A stretch of 64,000 bases of DNA from positions 4,321 through 68,320 of the forward strand of contig JAYZJV010000006.1 in NCBI GenBank assembly GCA_036164085.1, written 5' to 3'. The notes below the pieces were generated by a model. It had not been told where the DNA came from. It did no database searches and saw nothing but the letters and a program-made list of their open reading frames with translations. Below, piece by piece: positions 43,926 through 53,927 of this stretch. This DNA is from TMED-70 sp036164085. Lineage in GTDB: Bacteria; Chloroflexota; Dehalococcoidia; Lucifugimonadales; Lucifugimonadaceae. Every line of letters begins with the position of its first letter. Position 1 is the first letter of the stretch. Both the position numbers and the translations under genes were made by a program.

Positions 43926-44892
43926 TTCTAAATCCTTTTGTTTTGTTTGTTAAGTCATTTAAAGCTTCGTTAAGCTCTTTTTCTAGTTCGTCAACTACAG
44001 TTTCTACAGAAGTAATATCTGATATATTCCCTATTCCTTGACCAGATCCCCAAATATCCTTCCATGTTTTTGGTTTTTCAGGGTTACTAAAACTCATTTG
44101 TTCTTTATTTCCTTCGTCTAATTTATCTGGATCTAAACCAGCATTTTCTATTGAGCCTCTAAGATAATTGCCTTTAATTCCTGAAAAAAAAGATGTATAA
44201 ATTACATCTTTTGCAGAACTATCAATAATCATTTTTTTATAAACCTCATCAGCTGCAGCCTCAGTAGTTGCTATGAATCTGGAACCAACATATGCTAGGT
44301 CAGCTCCTAACGCCAAAGCAGAGGCAATAGAGTATCCATCTCCTATTGAACCAGATAGTAAAATAGTTCCCTTAAACCATTCTTTAACTTCTCTTAATAG
44401 TGCAAATGGAGACAAATTTCCAGCATGCCCTCCAGCTCCAGTAGCGACTAATATAAGTCCATCAACTCCTAATTCAGCAGCTTTTTTTGCATGCCTTACA
44501 CTTATTACATCATGATACACAATTCCACCATAACTATGTGCAGCATCAATTATTTCATCAGGTGGGCGTAAACTAGTGATTATTATTGGAACTTTTTGAT
44601 CTACACATGTTTCCATATCAGATATCAGTCTTTTATTTGATTTGTGACATATTTGATTGACTGCAAAAGGAGCGACTATTTTTTCAGGATTTTTTGATTT
44701 GTAATCTAATAATTCGTCTTTGATTTTATTTATCCAATCATTCAAGCTTTCAGGAGCCCTAGCATTAAGAGCAGGAAATGCCCCTACAATGCCTGATTTG
44801 CATTGATTGGCAACTAATTTGGGATTTGAAATTGTAAACATAGGTGATGCAACAACAGGTATTCTTAAATTAAAACCATTTATTTTATACAT
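43912..44892 (-). CDS. Nitronate monooxygenase-like FMN protein
   Basis: A 326-residue FMN-binding TIM barrel of the nitronate monooxygenase (2-nitropropane dioxygenase) family. PVVASPMFTISNPKLV opens the barrel; GLILVATGAGGHAGN is the signature with the His expected to act as base; LLSGSIGDGYSIASALALGADLAYVGSRFIAT binds the flavin phosphate. Family members also include enoyl-ACP reductase FabK, but FabI is present in this window and the GAGGHAGN motif favours the nitronate type. Likely detoxifies nitroalkane-like compounds. Divergent from the export operon. Confidence 0.85.
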   Translation of the reverse strand: MYKINGFNLRIPVVASPMFTISNPKLVANQCKSGIVGAFPALNARAPESLNDWINKIKDELLDYKSKNPEKIVAPFAVNQICHKSNKRLISDMETCVDQKVPIIITSLRPPDEIIDAAHSYGGIVYHDVISVRHAKKAAELGVDGLILVATGAGGHAGNLSPFALLREVKEWFKGTILLSGSIGDGYSIASALALGADLAYVGSRFIATTEAAADEVYKKMIIDSSAKDVIYTSFFSGIKGNYLRGSIENAGLDPDKLDEGNKEQMSFSNPEKPKTWKDIWGSGQGIGNISDITSVETVVDELEKELNEALNDLTNKTKGFRNGKV

Positions 44893-45009
44893 ACCAATAG
44901 GATAATATATTTTGATTATATAAATGATATTTTGACTAACTACTTTTCTTCATAAAATATTCATAAAATTGCTATAAAATCTAAATACATATTATTTTTG
45001 GAGCTTATT

Positions 45010-47100
45010 TTGCAAAATTCAAATGACATTGATAAATTGATTGCGGAGTCTCAGAGCAGATTTGGGAAAAAATTTCTATACAGCTTTAGTCTGATTATAA
45101 TTTTAATAATTGTTTTTATTTCATGGATTTATTTTTTCAATTCTGAAGACAATTCTGAATTTGTAACATATCAAGAACATAAAATGCAAAAGGGAAGTAT
45201 AGCAAATACTATTATTGCATCAGGAAGCACTCAAATTGATCAAAAAATTTCCTTATCCTTTGGAACAAATGGAAATTTATCTAAAATTTTAGTTGAAGAA
45301 GGAGATAGCGTAAAGGAAGGGCAGTTATTAGCAGAGCTTGATTCTAAGGATTTAGAAAATACCCTTGAAAGACAAGAAATTCAATTAAAAAAGTTACTAG
45401 AATATCCATCTGAGGAAGATTTGAAAGGTGCTCAATATATAGTAAATCAAGCAGAAAAATCATTGAATGACTTACTAGAATATCCTTCAATAGAACAATT
45501 ACGAACCGCAGAAGAATTGGTTAGTCAAGCAGAAGCAAATTTTATATCAGCACAAGAAAACTACGATGAATTGATGGTACCCACAGATTCTCAATTTGAT
45601 GCTGTTACCAAATTAATTGAGCAAGCGGAACAGACATTATCAAATTCAAATTTACTTTTGGAAAATGCTAGAAAGTCTGTTGATACTTCTAAAATAACTT
45701 TAACTGAATCAGTTAACAATTATTGTGATGTAGATTCATTACCAAATAGAAAAGACGTATGTATAGAAATTTTCAATTATCCCATTAGCAAAACCATAAC
45801 GGACACAATTTTAGATGAAATTTTTACATGCTGTAATGCAAATACGACAGAAATGAATTTATCTAAAGCATTAATTAATTCAAATTCAAATTATAGTTCT
45901 TCTATTGAGCAGGTTGATGTATATTTGAAGCAAGTTGAAAGCTCTGAGGCTAACTTAAAAGATGCTAACAATAATCTAGAAAATTTACGAAATCCTTCTT
46001 CTAATGATATTGAAAGATTGAAAAAACTTGAGGAACAAGCTGAGAAAAATTTACAAAAAAGACTATTGTCTCTTCAAGAGATGAAGAAAGGAAGTGATAT
46101 TGAAGAAATTAAACTTGCGGAAGAAAATCTAGAAAAAAGTCAATTAGCCTTAAATAGAGTTAAAGGTGGAACAGATTCTAATGATATTGAAATTCAGCAA
46201 TTACTAGTTGATCAAGCTAAAGAAAACTTATCAAAAACTAAAATCAAAGCATTATTTGATGGACAAATTTCTTCAATAAAATTCAAACAAGGTGAATTTA
46301 TTGCATCTGGGCAGAGCATGTTTACACTCTCTGATCCATCAACTATGCAAATGGATATAATAGCCTCTGAAACAGAATTTATAGAAATGAATTCTGGTAT
46401 GTATGGATTGGTTTCTCTTGATTCAAAGCCCTTCCCTCCATCAATTATTCAAATAACATCTATTTCTAATGTACCTAATGTCACTCAAGGAATTGTCACC
46501 TATCCAGTTGAGGCTAGATTTATTAGAGGATTTGAGGTGTTGAGTGTTATAAGCCAATTTACCCCTCTTTTAGATTCTTTTTCAGGTATAGATTTAAGTA
46601 ATATCCCTGGCCTTCCTAACATAGAAGGATTTTCTCAAAATTTTACTCCTTCATCAGCGAATATGCCTCAAAGACTTGGAAGAGGACAAATGGATAATAG
46701 TTCTATAAATAGAGAAGCTTTGCAGGAGGTTTTATCAACTTTATTATCAGAAGATCTTCCTGCTGAAGGAATGAATGGAACAGTTACGTTGTTGAAAGAT
46801 TCGGTACAAGATGTTCTAGTAGTCCCCTCTGAAGCATTAATTAGCGATACTTCTGGGAGCAAAGTAATCTCTTCTATATTGGATGATAAATTAGAATACA
46901 TTTTTGTTGAAACAGGTTTATCTGATGGAGAAAATACTGAAATAGTTTCTGGTTTAGAAGAAAATCAATTAATTTATATCAAAAGAGTTGGAAATAATGC
47001 TTCGGATACACTAGAAGAAATTAAGACAATAGATGAATTAACCCAAGGACCACCTGGCGGAGGCCCACCAGGTGGTGGTCGGCCAAGAGGCAGGCCCTAA
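45010..47100 (+). CDS. HlyD/MacA-type membrane fusion protein, long coiled-coil form
   Basis: A 696-residue adaptor linking a MacB-type ABC pump to the outside. One N-terminal membrane helix (near residues 24-44), a biotinyl-lipoyl half motif (FGTNGNLSKILVEEGDSVKEGQLLAEL), a coiled-coil hairpin of about 300 residues built from six copies of a roughly 30-residue unit, the second lipoyl half (KALFDGQISSIKFKQGEFI), beta-barrel domains, and a tail of Gly/Pro/Arg (PPGGGPPGGGRP). TTG 45010 is chosen: GGAG sits six bases ahead and partly overlaps an alternative TTG at 44998 (four residues longer). A Cys-bearing insert (four Cys) lies at the hairpin tip. Twice the length of E. coli MacA. It overlaps the ATPase gene by one base. 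Confidence 0.85.
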   Translation: MQNSNDIDKLIAESQSRFGKKFLYSFSLIIILIIVFISWIYFFNSEDNSEFVTYQEHKMQKGSIANTIIASGSTQIDQKISLSFGTNGNLSKILVEEGDSVKEGQLLAELDSKDLENTLERQEIQLKKLLEYPSEEDLKGAQYIVNQAEKSLNDLLEYPSIEQLRTAEELVSQAEANFISAQENYDELMVPTDSQFDAVTKLIEQAEQTLSNSNLLLENARKSVDTSKITLTESVNNYCDVDSLPNRKDVCIEIFNYPISKTITDTILDEIFTCCNANTTEMNLSKALINSNSNYSSSIEQVDVYLKQVESSEANLKDANNNLENLRNPSSNDIERLKKLEEQAEKNLQKRLLSLQEMKKGSDIEEIKLAEENLEKSQLALNRVKGGTDSNDIEIQQLLVDQAKENLSKTKIKALFDGQISSIKFKQGEFIASGQSMFTLSDPSTMQMDIIASETEFIEMNSGMYGLVSLDSKPFPPSIIQITSISNVPNVTQGIVTYPVEARFIRGFEVLSVISQFTPLLDSFSGIDLSNIPGLPNIEGFSQNFTPSSANMPQRLGRGQMDNSSINREALQEVLSTLLSEDLPAEGMNGTVTLLKDSVQDVLVVPSEALISDTSGSKVISSILDDKLEYIFVETGLSDGENTEIVSGLEENQLIYIKRVGNNASDTLEEIKTIDELTQGPPGGGPPGGGRPRGRP

Positions 47101-47759
47101 TGATAGAACTCAATAAAGTTTCTAAAATTTTTGATACTGGTTTCAATCAGGTAAGTGCATTGTCTAATGTGGATGTAAAAATTGATCAAGGAGAATTTGT
47201 AGCAATAAAAGGACCATCGGGTTCAGGGAAAAGTACTATGATGAATATAATCGGACTATTAGACAGACCATCTGAAGGACAATATTTACTAGGAAGCAAT
47301 GATGTGTCGAAATTAGATGATAATAAACGTTCATTAATTAGAGGAAATGTTTTTGGATTTGTATTTCAGAATTATAATTTAATTCCAAGGCTTTCTGCTC
47401 TTAGACAAGTAGAGATGCCACTAATTTACAGAAAAGACAAAGAACGAAGAAAAAAATCAATTATAGCTCTTAGCAAATTAGGTTTAGGGGAAAGAATATC
47501 TCATTCTCCAGTTGAGCTTTCCGGAGGAGAACAACAGAGAGTTTCTATAGCGAGAGCATTAGTTGGAGAACCTAAGGTTATTTTAGCTGATGAACCTACT
47601 GGCGCATTAGACTCAAAAACAGGAGAAGAAATTATTCAAATATTTAAATCATTATCAGTCGAGGGAATTACTGTAATTATGATAACTCATGATAACTCAG
47701 TAGCTGAAAAGGCTTCTCGAATTATAGAAATGAAAGATGGAATGGTAGTTCAGGAGTAA
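47100..47759 (+). CDS. MacB/LolD-type ABC transporter ATPase
   Basis: A 219-residue cytoplasmic ATPase of the MacB/LolD/FtsE class. Walker A GPSGSGKST near residues 38-46, Q-loop VFQNYNLIPRLSA, signature LSGGEQQRVSIARAL, Walker B VILADEPTGALD, and the switch His in MITHDN. This class powers mechanotransmission by an FtsX-type permease, which is the next gene. Start ATG overlaps the adaptor stop by one base. Substrate, such as a peptide, lipid or antibiotic, is unknown. Confidence 0.94.
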   Translation: MIELNKVSKIFDTGFNQVSALSNVDVKIDQGEFVAIKGPSGSGKSTMMNIIGLLDRPSEGQYLLGSNDVSKLDDNKRSLIRGNVFGFVFQNYNLIPRLSALRQVEMPLIYRKDKERRKKSIIALSKLGLGERISHSPVELSGGEQQRVSIARALVGEPKVILADEPTGALDSKTGEEIIQIFKSLSVEGITVIMITHDNSVAEKASRIIEMKDGMVVQE

Positions 47760-47761
47760 AT

Positions 47762-49015
47762 TTGAATATTTTTGACGCAATAAAATTTGCCTTTAGATCA
47801 ATAATTTCTACCCCATTAAGAAGTGGACTGACAGCTTTAGGAGTAATTGTAGGAGTCACTTCAGTGATTGTACTTGTTTCACTAGGTCAAGGGATCAAAG
47901 AGCAAGTTGAAGAAGAAATAACAGCCTTGGGTACAAATTTGCTGTTTATTACTGCAAGTTCAGATGATTCATCTACTGGAGTTCAAGGAGGAAGAAATTC
48001 AGGGCTCTCTTTGACCTTAAGTGATTCAGAAAACCTTTTAAGAAGAAATATTCAAGGAGTTCAGAATATAGCTCCTCAAATAGACTTTCCTGCTCAATTG
48101 ATTGCAGGAAATAATAATATTCAAGCAACTGTTTATGGTACTACTCCTGAGTATATATATGTAACCTCTACAAAAACTTCTTCTGGAGAATTTATAACTC
48201 AAAAAGATGTAGACACTAAAGCTCTACGTATGGTTATAGGTTCAGAAATTTCAAAAAAACTTTTTCCAGATGGAAATGCAACAGGTCAAATCGTTCGCCT
48301 AAGTTTATTCAATAGATTTGATTTTCGTTTTTTAATTACAGGAGTTATGGAACCTAAAGGAGGTGAAGGTGATGATGATTTTTCTGTCTTTATACCTGTT
48401 TCAACAATGCAAAACCGAATAGCTTTTTTAAGAAACCCTACAGGAGATGTAAATGTATTTAGAATACTTGTAAGATCGGAAGATGGAATCGAAAAATCAA
48501 TCGTATCTAACCTATTAACTGAAAATCTCAAAGAAATACATGGAGTTATGGAACCAGACTTTGAAATAACTAGTATGGATCAGCTATTAGAAGCAGCAAA
48601 TCAAGTTACAGGGGCATTGACTTTATTTTTAGGTTCTATTGCGGGGATTTCTCTTTTAGTTGGAGCTATAGGAGTCGGAAATATAATGCTAGTTAGTGTT
48701 TCTGAAAGAACAAGAGAAATAGGAACACTTAGATCTATAGGTGCAACTAAATTTGATATACGTCTTCAATTTATTACAGAAGCTTTGACTATTTGCCTTT
48801 TAGGAGGATTATTGGGTATTTTTATTGGAGTTATAATTTGTTTAAATTTGAGCGGAATTTCTTTTGGAGAAGAAGAGAATCTTTCTGCCGTAATTACCCC
48901 AACAAGCGTTTTATTGGCATTTGTTGTTTCATTTTTAGTAGGTTTAATTAGTGGTGCCTATCCTGCATATAGAGCTTCAGAATTAGACCCCATTGAAGCC
49001 CTCAGAAGTGAATAA
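47762..49015 (+). CDS. MacB-type FtsX permease
   Basis: A 417-residue permease with an N-terminal membrane helix, a large extracytoplasmic domain (about residues 45-270) and three C-terminal helices, the MacB layout. Marks: IISTPLRSGLTALGVIVGV near the N-terminus, GVGNIMLVSVSERTREIGTLRSIGAT in the middle and SGAYPAYRASELDPIEALR at the end. TTG start at 47762, two bases after the ATPase stop. With the two preceding genes it forms a full tripartite-style exporter, although an outer-membrane channel gene is missing, as expected if the cell has a single membrane. It ends flush against dnaE. Confidence 0.93.
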   Translation: MNIFDAIKFAFRSIISTPLRSGLTALGVIVGVTSVIVLVSLGQGIKEQVEEEITALGTNLLFITASSDDSSTGVQGGRNSGLSLTLSDSENLLRRNIQGVQNIAPQIDFPAQLIAGNNNIQATVYGTTPEYIYVTSTKTSSGEFITQKDVDTKALRMVIGSEISKKLFPDGNATGQIVRLSLFNRFDFRFLITGVMEPKGGEGDDDFSVFIPVSTMQNRIAFLRNPTGDVNVFRILVRSEDGIEKSIVSNLLTENLKEIHGVMEPDFEITSMDQLLEAANQVTGALTLFLGSIAGISLLVGAIGVGNIMLVSVSERTREIGTLRSIGATKFDIRLQFITEALTICLLGGLLGIFIGVIICLNLSGISFGEEENLSAVITPTSVLLAFVVSFLVGLISGAYPAYRASELDPIEALRSE

Positions 49016-52000
49016 TTATTGTTTATAAAAAACGTTTTGAAGACCAATTATGTTGTCTAGTTTTTCTTCTAAAGACTTTGATGTGTTTACATTTGCGAAA
49101 GGCAGATTTAGTTTAACTTTTTCTGTAGTACTTTTTACAACTATTGAAACAGGGACATTGCCTTCGTTATCAAGTAAGATTCTTGTTAGGTCATCCATTA
49201 GATGCTTATTACTTGAATGCTTTTCGCTATCAACAGTTATTATTACTTCCTGTACTTGATTAATTTTTTCGTCAGTAATTTCTTCAATTGCAGTTTTTTC
49301 ATTTTTCATATTGGGTTTATATTCCTCTTTAGTGATTATAGGTGTTTGGTTAATAAAACTATTATTTATTTTGGATTCTTGATCGAATGAAAAAATCTCA
49401 CCATCATCATACCAAATAGAATTATCACCATTTCTATTATTTATTTTGCCTTTGATTTTGGCAATTGGACTGTGAAGCCATATATCTACTTCATTGATTT
49501 TATTTTGCCAAACTAATAAATCTATCGAACCATCAACTAGCTCTAGCTTCACAATCATGAATTCAGCACCTTTTCTTGACGTCTTTTTTTCATAAGATTT
49601 AATTTCAGCTAAAAAAGTATGTGGTTGACTTATGTTCAAGGTTTCAATTTGTTCTAAAGAAACAACTATATTTTCATTAGTTTGTCTGATTTGTAACATT
49701 TTTTTATGATTTGGATTTTCTGTAAAAGATATCCCCATAACTTCTTTTTCCCAAAACATTTTTTGATTATCTTCTGTTGATGTATCATCAATTTCTATAG
49801 TATTTACAGGTGTTTCAACTTCTTCTCCAAAAAGATCAAACATTGTAGTCTGATTGCTGTTTCTTAGTCTTGTTAAATTATTTATTTGTATAAGAATCCT
49901 TTCAACTGAATCTAATAGTCCTCCTCTGTCACCAAAATCATCCAAGCTGCCAGATTTAATTAAACTTTCTAAGATTTTTTTGTTTATCCAAGAAGAATCA
50001 ACTCTTTTACAAAAGTCTGATAAAGATTGATAGTCTCCATTTTTTTCCCTTTCTGAGATTATTTTAGAAATAGATACTGCCCCGACATTTTTCAAAGAAG
50101 ACAATCCGTAAGTAATGATTTTGCCATTTTCAGAACTTATAATTCCAAATGTTACATTAGAATTATTTATATTGGGTTTTAATATTTCTAAATCTGTCTT
50201 TTTTATTTCACTAACACAGACAGAAATTTTATCAGTGTTATTAATTGAAGAGTTTAGAAGAGCTGTGAAGTATTCTATTTTATAATTAGCTTTAAAATAA
50301 GCTGTCCAATAAGCAATCATTGCATAAGATACACTGTGTGCTTTATTGAACGCATAACCAGCAAAAGGTTCGATTAGTTCAAAAACTTCATTACTTGTTT
50401 TTTCATCAAATCCTTTACTTATAGATCCTTCTATAAATCTATCTTTTTCAGCTCCCATCACTTCTTTAATTTTTTTACCCATTGCTTTTCTCAATATATC
50501 TGCTTCTCCTAGAGTATATCCTCCAAATGCTTGAGCAATTTTTAAAACTTGATCTTGGTATACAATTATTCCGTAAGTTTCAGATAATATGTCTTTTAAT
50601 GCTTCATGAGGATATTTGATTTTTTCTTTACCATATTTTGATCTTATAAATCTATCAATATGTTCCATTGGCCCAGGCCTGTAGAGAGCAATCATAGCCG
50701 CTATATCAGAAATGCTACTAGGCTTTAAGTCTTTAATATATTTTCTCATTCCTGAAGACTCTAATTGAAAAACACCAAAAGTGTCTCCTTTTGACAACAA
50801 TTCAAAAGTTTTATCATCATTTTTTGAAATTTCGAAAATATTAAACTTTTTCTCAGTTCTTTTTTCTATTAGCTCTATTGTTTTACTGATTATTGTTAAA
50901 TTTGTTAGACCTAGAAAGTCCATTTTGAGCAACCCTACATCTGCAATTGCATCCATAGCATATTGAGTTGTAGGGGGAGCTTCTTGATCGCCTGAGGTAG
51001 AAATTTGTAAAGGAACATCATTTGTAAGATTTTCTTGTGAAATAACTACTCCTGCTGCATGAGTTGAAGCGTGTCTTACTGTCCCTTCTAATTTTTGAGC
51101 GAATTCTACTACTTTTCTATTATCAGAGTCATTCAGCAATAGCTTGAATTCATCAATTTCAAGAGCATCCTTAATTTTAGTCCCCACCTTGGTAGGTATT
51201 ATTCCAGCAAGTTTATCTCCTACGGATATAGGTAAATCTAAAACCCTTGTTACATCTCTTACTGCTGCTTTTGCACCCATAGTACCAAAAGTTATTATCT
51301 GAGCTATATGTTCTTTTCCGTATCTTTCTACGCAATATTTCATAACTTCGTTTCTTTTGTCATCTTCGAAATCCATATCTATATCAGGCATTTCTCTACG
51401 TTCAAGGTTAAGGAATCTTTCAAAAACTAAGTTATGTTCCATGGGGTTTATTTTAGTGACATCTAAACAATAAAGAACCAAACTAGCAGCAGCAGATCCT
51501 CTTACTGCAGACAAGATATTTTTTGAGTTTACAAAGTTAAAGATATCCCAACATACTAAGAAATAATCAGGAAAGTTACTTTTATCAATAACTTCTAGCT
51601 CATAATCTAATCTTTCAATTAATTCTGGATTGTTTTCATTAAATTTTTTACTGAAACCTTTATATGCTATCTCTCTTAAATATTCCATGGAAGATTTATT
51701 ATCAGGGCAATCATACTTTGGCAACAATGTTTTAGAAAAATCTAAATTTATATTGCATCTTTCACTGATTTCTAAAGTATTATTAAGGCCCGATGGAATT
51801 TCTTTCCATTGTTCCCACATTTCTTCAGAAGACTTTATGTAATAATTATCGTCTTCAAACTTAAATCTATTTGGATCATTGATATTGGAATTAGTTTGTA
51901 AACACATTAGCAACTCATGAGCAGAATAATCTTCTTTTTCAACATAATGATTATCGTTTGTTATTACTAATGGGAAATTATTATCTTTGCTGATTTCAAA

Positions 52001-52567
52001 TAATTTATTATTTATAGCTTTTTGATTTGGAACTCCTATATGGTCCATTATTTCTAGATAGTATCTATTTTGAAATACTTCAGAGAACCACCCAAAAGTA
52101 TTTTTAATTTTTTCTTCATCATTTGAAACAATGGATTTTGATAATTCAGATGAAGGACAGCCTGAAAGCACTATTATTCCTTCATTATTTTCTTCAAGGA
52201 TTCTTTTATCAATTCTTGGCTTGTAATAAAAGCCATTTAAATTTGCATGTGTCACCATTTTCATTAGATTTTGGTAACCAGTTTGATTTTCTGCTAGAAG
52301 AGTTAAATGGTATGGACTTTTTTCTTCATTATTTTTTTTTAGGCTGTCTTCAATAGCACAGTATGCTTCAAGCCCAATTATAGGTTTTACATCATATTTT
52401 TTAGAAAGCTTGTAAAACTCAACTGCTCCATACATATTACCGTGATCAGTTATAGCTATTGCTGGTTGATTGTTGGCTTTAACGCGTGCAACCATTTTTT
52501 CTAAATTACTCATTCCGTCTAATAAGCTATATTCAGAATGATTATGTAAATGAACAAATGAATTCAA
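49016..52567 (-). CDS. dnaE: DNA polymerase III alpha subunit
   Basis: Replicative DNA polymerase, 1183 residues. An N-terminal PHP domain (HLHNHSEYSLLDG, residues 6-18; AITDHGNMYG) may keep a metal site. The palm domain contains PDIDMDFEDDKR near residue 394 with catalytic aspartates, RGSAAASLVLYCL, and VRHASTHAAGVVIS, followed by FQLESSGMRKYI, PGPMEHIDRFI, YGIIVYQDQVLKIAQAFGG and the fingers. A C-terminal OB fold and a charged region follow. The length is that of DnaE1. The TTG start follows AAGAGA. It abuts the permease stop, with no base between. Confidence 0.96.
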   Translation of the reverse strand: MNSFVHLHNHSEYSLLDGMSNLEKMVARVKANNQPAIAITDHGNMYGAVEFYKLSKKYDVKPIIGLEAYCAIEDSLKKNNEEKSPYHLTLLAENQTGYQNLMKMVTHANLNGFYYKPRIDKRILEENNEGIIVLSGCPSSELSKSIVSNDEEKIKNTFGWFSEVFQNRYYLEIMDHIGVPNQKAINNKLFEISKDNNFPLVITNDNHYVEKEDYSAHELLMCLQTNSNINDPNRFKFEDDNYYIKSSEEMWEQWKEIPSGLNNTLEISERCNINLDFSKTLLPKYDCPDNKSSMEYLREIAYKGFSKKFNENNPELIERLDYELEVIDKSNFPDYFLVCWDIFNFVNSKNILSAVRGSAAASLVLYCLDVTKINPMEHNLVFERFLNLERREMPDIDMDFEDDKRNEVMKYCVERYGKEHIAQIITFGTMGAKAAVRDVTRVLDLPISVGDKLAGIIPTKVGTKIKDALEIDEFKLLLNDSDNRKVVEFAQKLEGTVRHASTHAAGVVISQENLTNDVPLQISTSGDQEAPPTTQYAMDAIADVGLLKMDFLGLTNLTIISKTIELIEKRTEKKFNIFEISKNDDKTFELLSKGDTFGVFQLESSGMRKYIKDLKPSSISDIAAMIALYRPGPMEHIDRFIRSKYGKEKIKYPHEALKDILSETYGIIVYQDQVLKIAQAFGGYTLGEADILRKAMGKKIKEVMGAEKDRFIEGSISKGFDEKTSNEVFELIEPFAGYAFNKAHSVSYAMIAYWTAYFKANYKIEYFTALLNSSINNTDKISVCVSEIKKTDLEILKPNINNSNVTFGIISSENGKIITYGLSSLKNVGAVSISKIISEREKNGDYQSLSDFCKRVDSSWINKKILESLIKSGSLDDFGDRGGLLDSVERILIQINNLTRLRNSNQTTMFDLFGEEVETPVNTIEIDDTSTEDNQKMFWEKEVMGISFTENPNHKKMLQIRQTNENIVVSLEQIETLNISQPHTFLAEIKSYEKKTSRKGAEFMIVKLELVDGSIDLLVWQNKINEVDIWLHSPIAKIKGKINNRNGDNSIWYDDGEIFSFDQESKINNSFINQTPIITKEEYKPNMKNEKTAIEEITDEKINQVQEVIITVDSEKHSSNKHLMDDLTRILLDNEGNVPVSIVVKSTTEKVKLNLPFANVNTSKSLEEKLDNIIGLQNVFYKQ

Positions 52568-52593
52568 AAAAATCTCTTTTACTTAAAATTATT

Positions 52594-52632
52594 GAAAAAA
52601 AAATTGAGTTAAATAGAGAATAGATTTCTCCA
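52594..52632 (-). terminator. Candidate weak intrinsic terminator upstream of dnaE
   Basis: On the minus strand a seven-base stem, TGGAGAA with TTCTCTA around loop ATCTA (one G-U pair), is followed about ten bases on by a run of nine T. It lies between the MFS gene and dnaE on the same strand and could attenuate read-through. The stem is short and AT-rich, so the call is tentative. It is the only such structure I noticed. Confidence 0.3.
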
Positions 52633-52667
52633 ACAAAATATTCATTAAATTTAGACGTTTTTTTTGA

Positions 52668-53927
52668 TTAATTGTTTTTTCTTAATGAAAAAACCAATGG
52701 AATTGAAAATATCATCATCAGTGTCAAAATATAATAAGCATATTTATATTCACCTGTAAAATCCTTTGTTAAACCTATTAATAATGGAGATAAGGTCCCA
52801 AAAATCGCTCCTACAGTGTTTAATATTCCTACCATTGACCCATAATTTTTTCTTCCAAAATAATCTGCGGCCAAAGTAAGCCTCAGGGGAACAGATGAAC
52901 CAAACCCTAATCCAAAAAAAACTACAAAAAGAATAATTCCAAGATTTTTATTTAAATAATTATATTCATTTTGTGAACCAATTATACTAATTCCTAAAAT
53001 ACCTATTGTTAGCAATGTAAATGAAATGATAAGAAGCTTTTTCCTATCAAATCTATCTGTTATAAATCCTATTATAATTCTTCCTGCAATGTCTCCCCAC
53101 CACGAGAGACCAATTATAGTAGCTGCAAAAGTAGTAGTTAACCCAAATTCCTTAAAAGAAGTTAGGTGAAATAAATTACTTGTAAATACAGATTGACTTA
53201 TACCAGCAGCTAAGGCTAGTTTCCAAAAATTACCACTTTTTAGAGCTTCTTTTACTGAAAAATCTGTTTTTTTTTGTTCTTTTTTATCATCAATCGAAGT
53301 AGTTGATTTTGGCTTTTCTCCATCAGGATATTGTCCATAGTCTTCTGGATCACCTCTTAGCACTAAAGATGTAGGAAATCCCAGAATCCAAAATCCTAAA
53401 CCTACTGAGAAAATCATATTCCTCCATCCAAACTCTTCAATACCTAATACAATTAATGGAATGGTTATTCCGCCTAAACCTGCACCTGACATTAGCATAG
53501 AAATAGCTTTTCCTCTGTTTTTTTGAAACCAATTACCAACGACAGCTAAAAAAATAATAAAAGTCCCAAAAGACATTCCTAAAGTCAAAATAGTTATTGC
53601 ACAATAAAATTCCCATAAATTTTGCATTCTGCTCATCCAAATAAAAGAGCCCCCAGTTAAGAAAATACCGAAAGCCATAACTCTTTTAGGGCCAAATCTT
53701 TTAATTATTGTTCCCACAAACGGTGAAATCAAACCGCTTTCTGACCTTTGTATAGAAACGGCTGCCCCAGTAGCAGCTGTACTCCACCCAAATGTACTTA
53801 AAATTGCATCAAAAAAAGGAGGGAATCCTCTCCAAAAAACTGCAGAAGAATACCATTGAACTATTCCAGCACTTAATACTATCCACCAACCATAAAATAT
53901 ATTAGGTCTTTTGATTTTATAGGGCAA
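52668..53927 (-). CDS. MFS transporter (OFA/MCT-like)
   Basis: A 419-residue, 12-helix major facilitator. The opening YGWWIVLSAGIVQWYSSAVFWRGFPPFF and the GISQSVFTSNLFHL region in the seventh helix match the oxalate-formate/monocarboxylate branch; FITDRFDRKKLL is the loop motif between helices 8 and 9 and FGPKRVMAFGI that of 2 and 3. Monocarboxylates such as lactate, pyruvate or glycolate are plausible substrates. It overlaps fabI by 11 bases, suggesting joint transcription with fabI and the two dehydrogenase genes ahead. Uptake direction is an inference. Confidence 0.85.
   Translation of the reverse strand: MPYKIKRPNIFYGWWIVLSAGIVQWYSSAVFWRGFPPFFDAILSTFGWSTAATGAAVSIQRSESGLISPFVGTIIKRFGPKRVMAFGIFLTGGSFIWMSRMQNLWEFYCAITILTLGMSFGTFIIFLAVVGNWFQKNRGKAISMLMSGAGLGGITIPLIVLGIEEFGWRNMIFSVGLGFWILGFPTSLVLRGDPEDYGQYPDGEKPKSTTSIDDKKEQKKTDFSVKEALKSGNFWKLALAAGISQSVFTSNLFHLTSFKEFGLTTTFAATIIGLSWWGDIAGRIIIGFITDRFDRKKLLIISFTLLTIGILGISIIGSQNEYNYLNKNLGIILFVVFFGLGFGSSVPLRLTLAADYFGRKNYGSMVGILNTVGAIFGTLSPLLIGLTKDFTGEYKYAYYILTLMMIFSIPLVFSLRKNN

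Noticed and set aside
44932..44980. Promoter for the export operon (TTGACT, TATAAAAT)
   Set aside because: The good -35 and -10 matches are 35 bases apart, and closer pairings are weak, so no single promoter could be defended.
47041..47100. Gly/Pro-rich 3' end of the HlyD gene as a separate repeat element
   Set aside because: The GC-richer stretch is in frame and codes for a tail seen in other adaptors of this type, so it is part of the gene.
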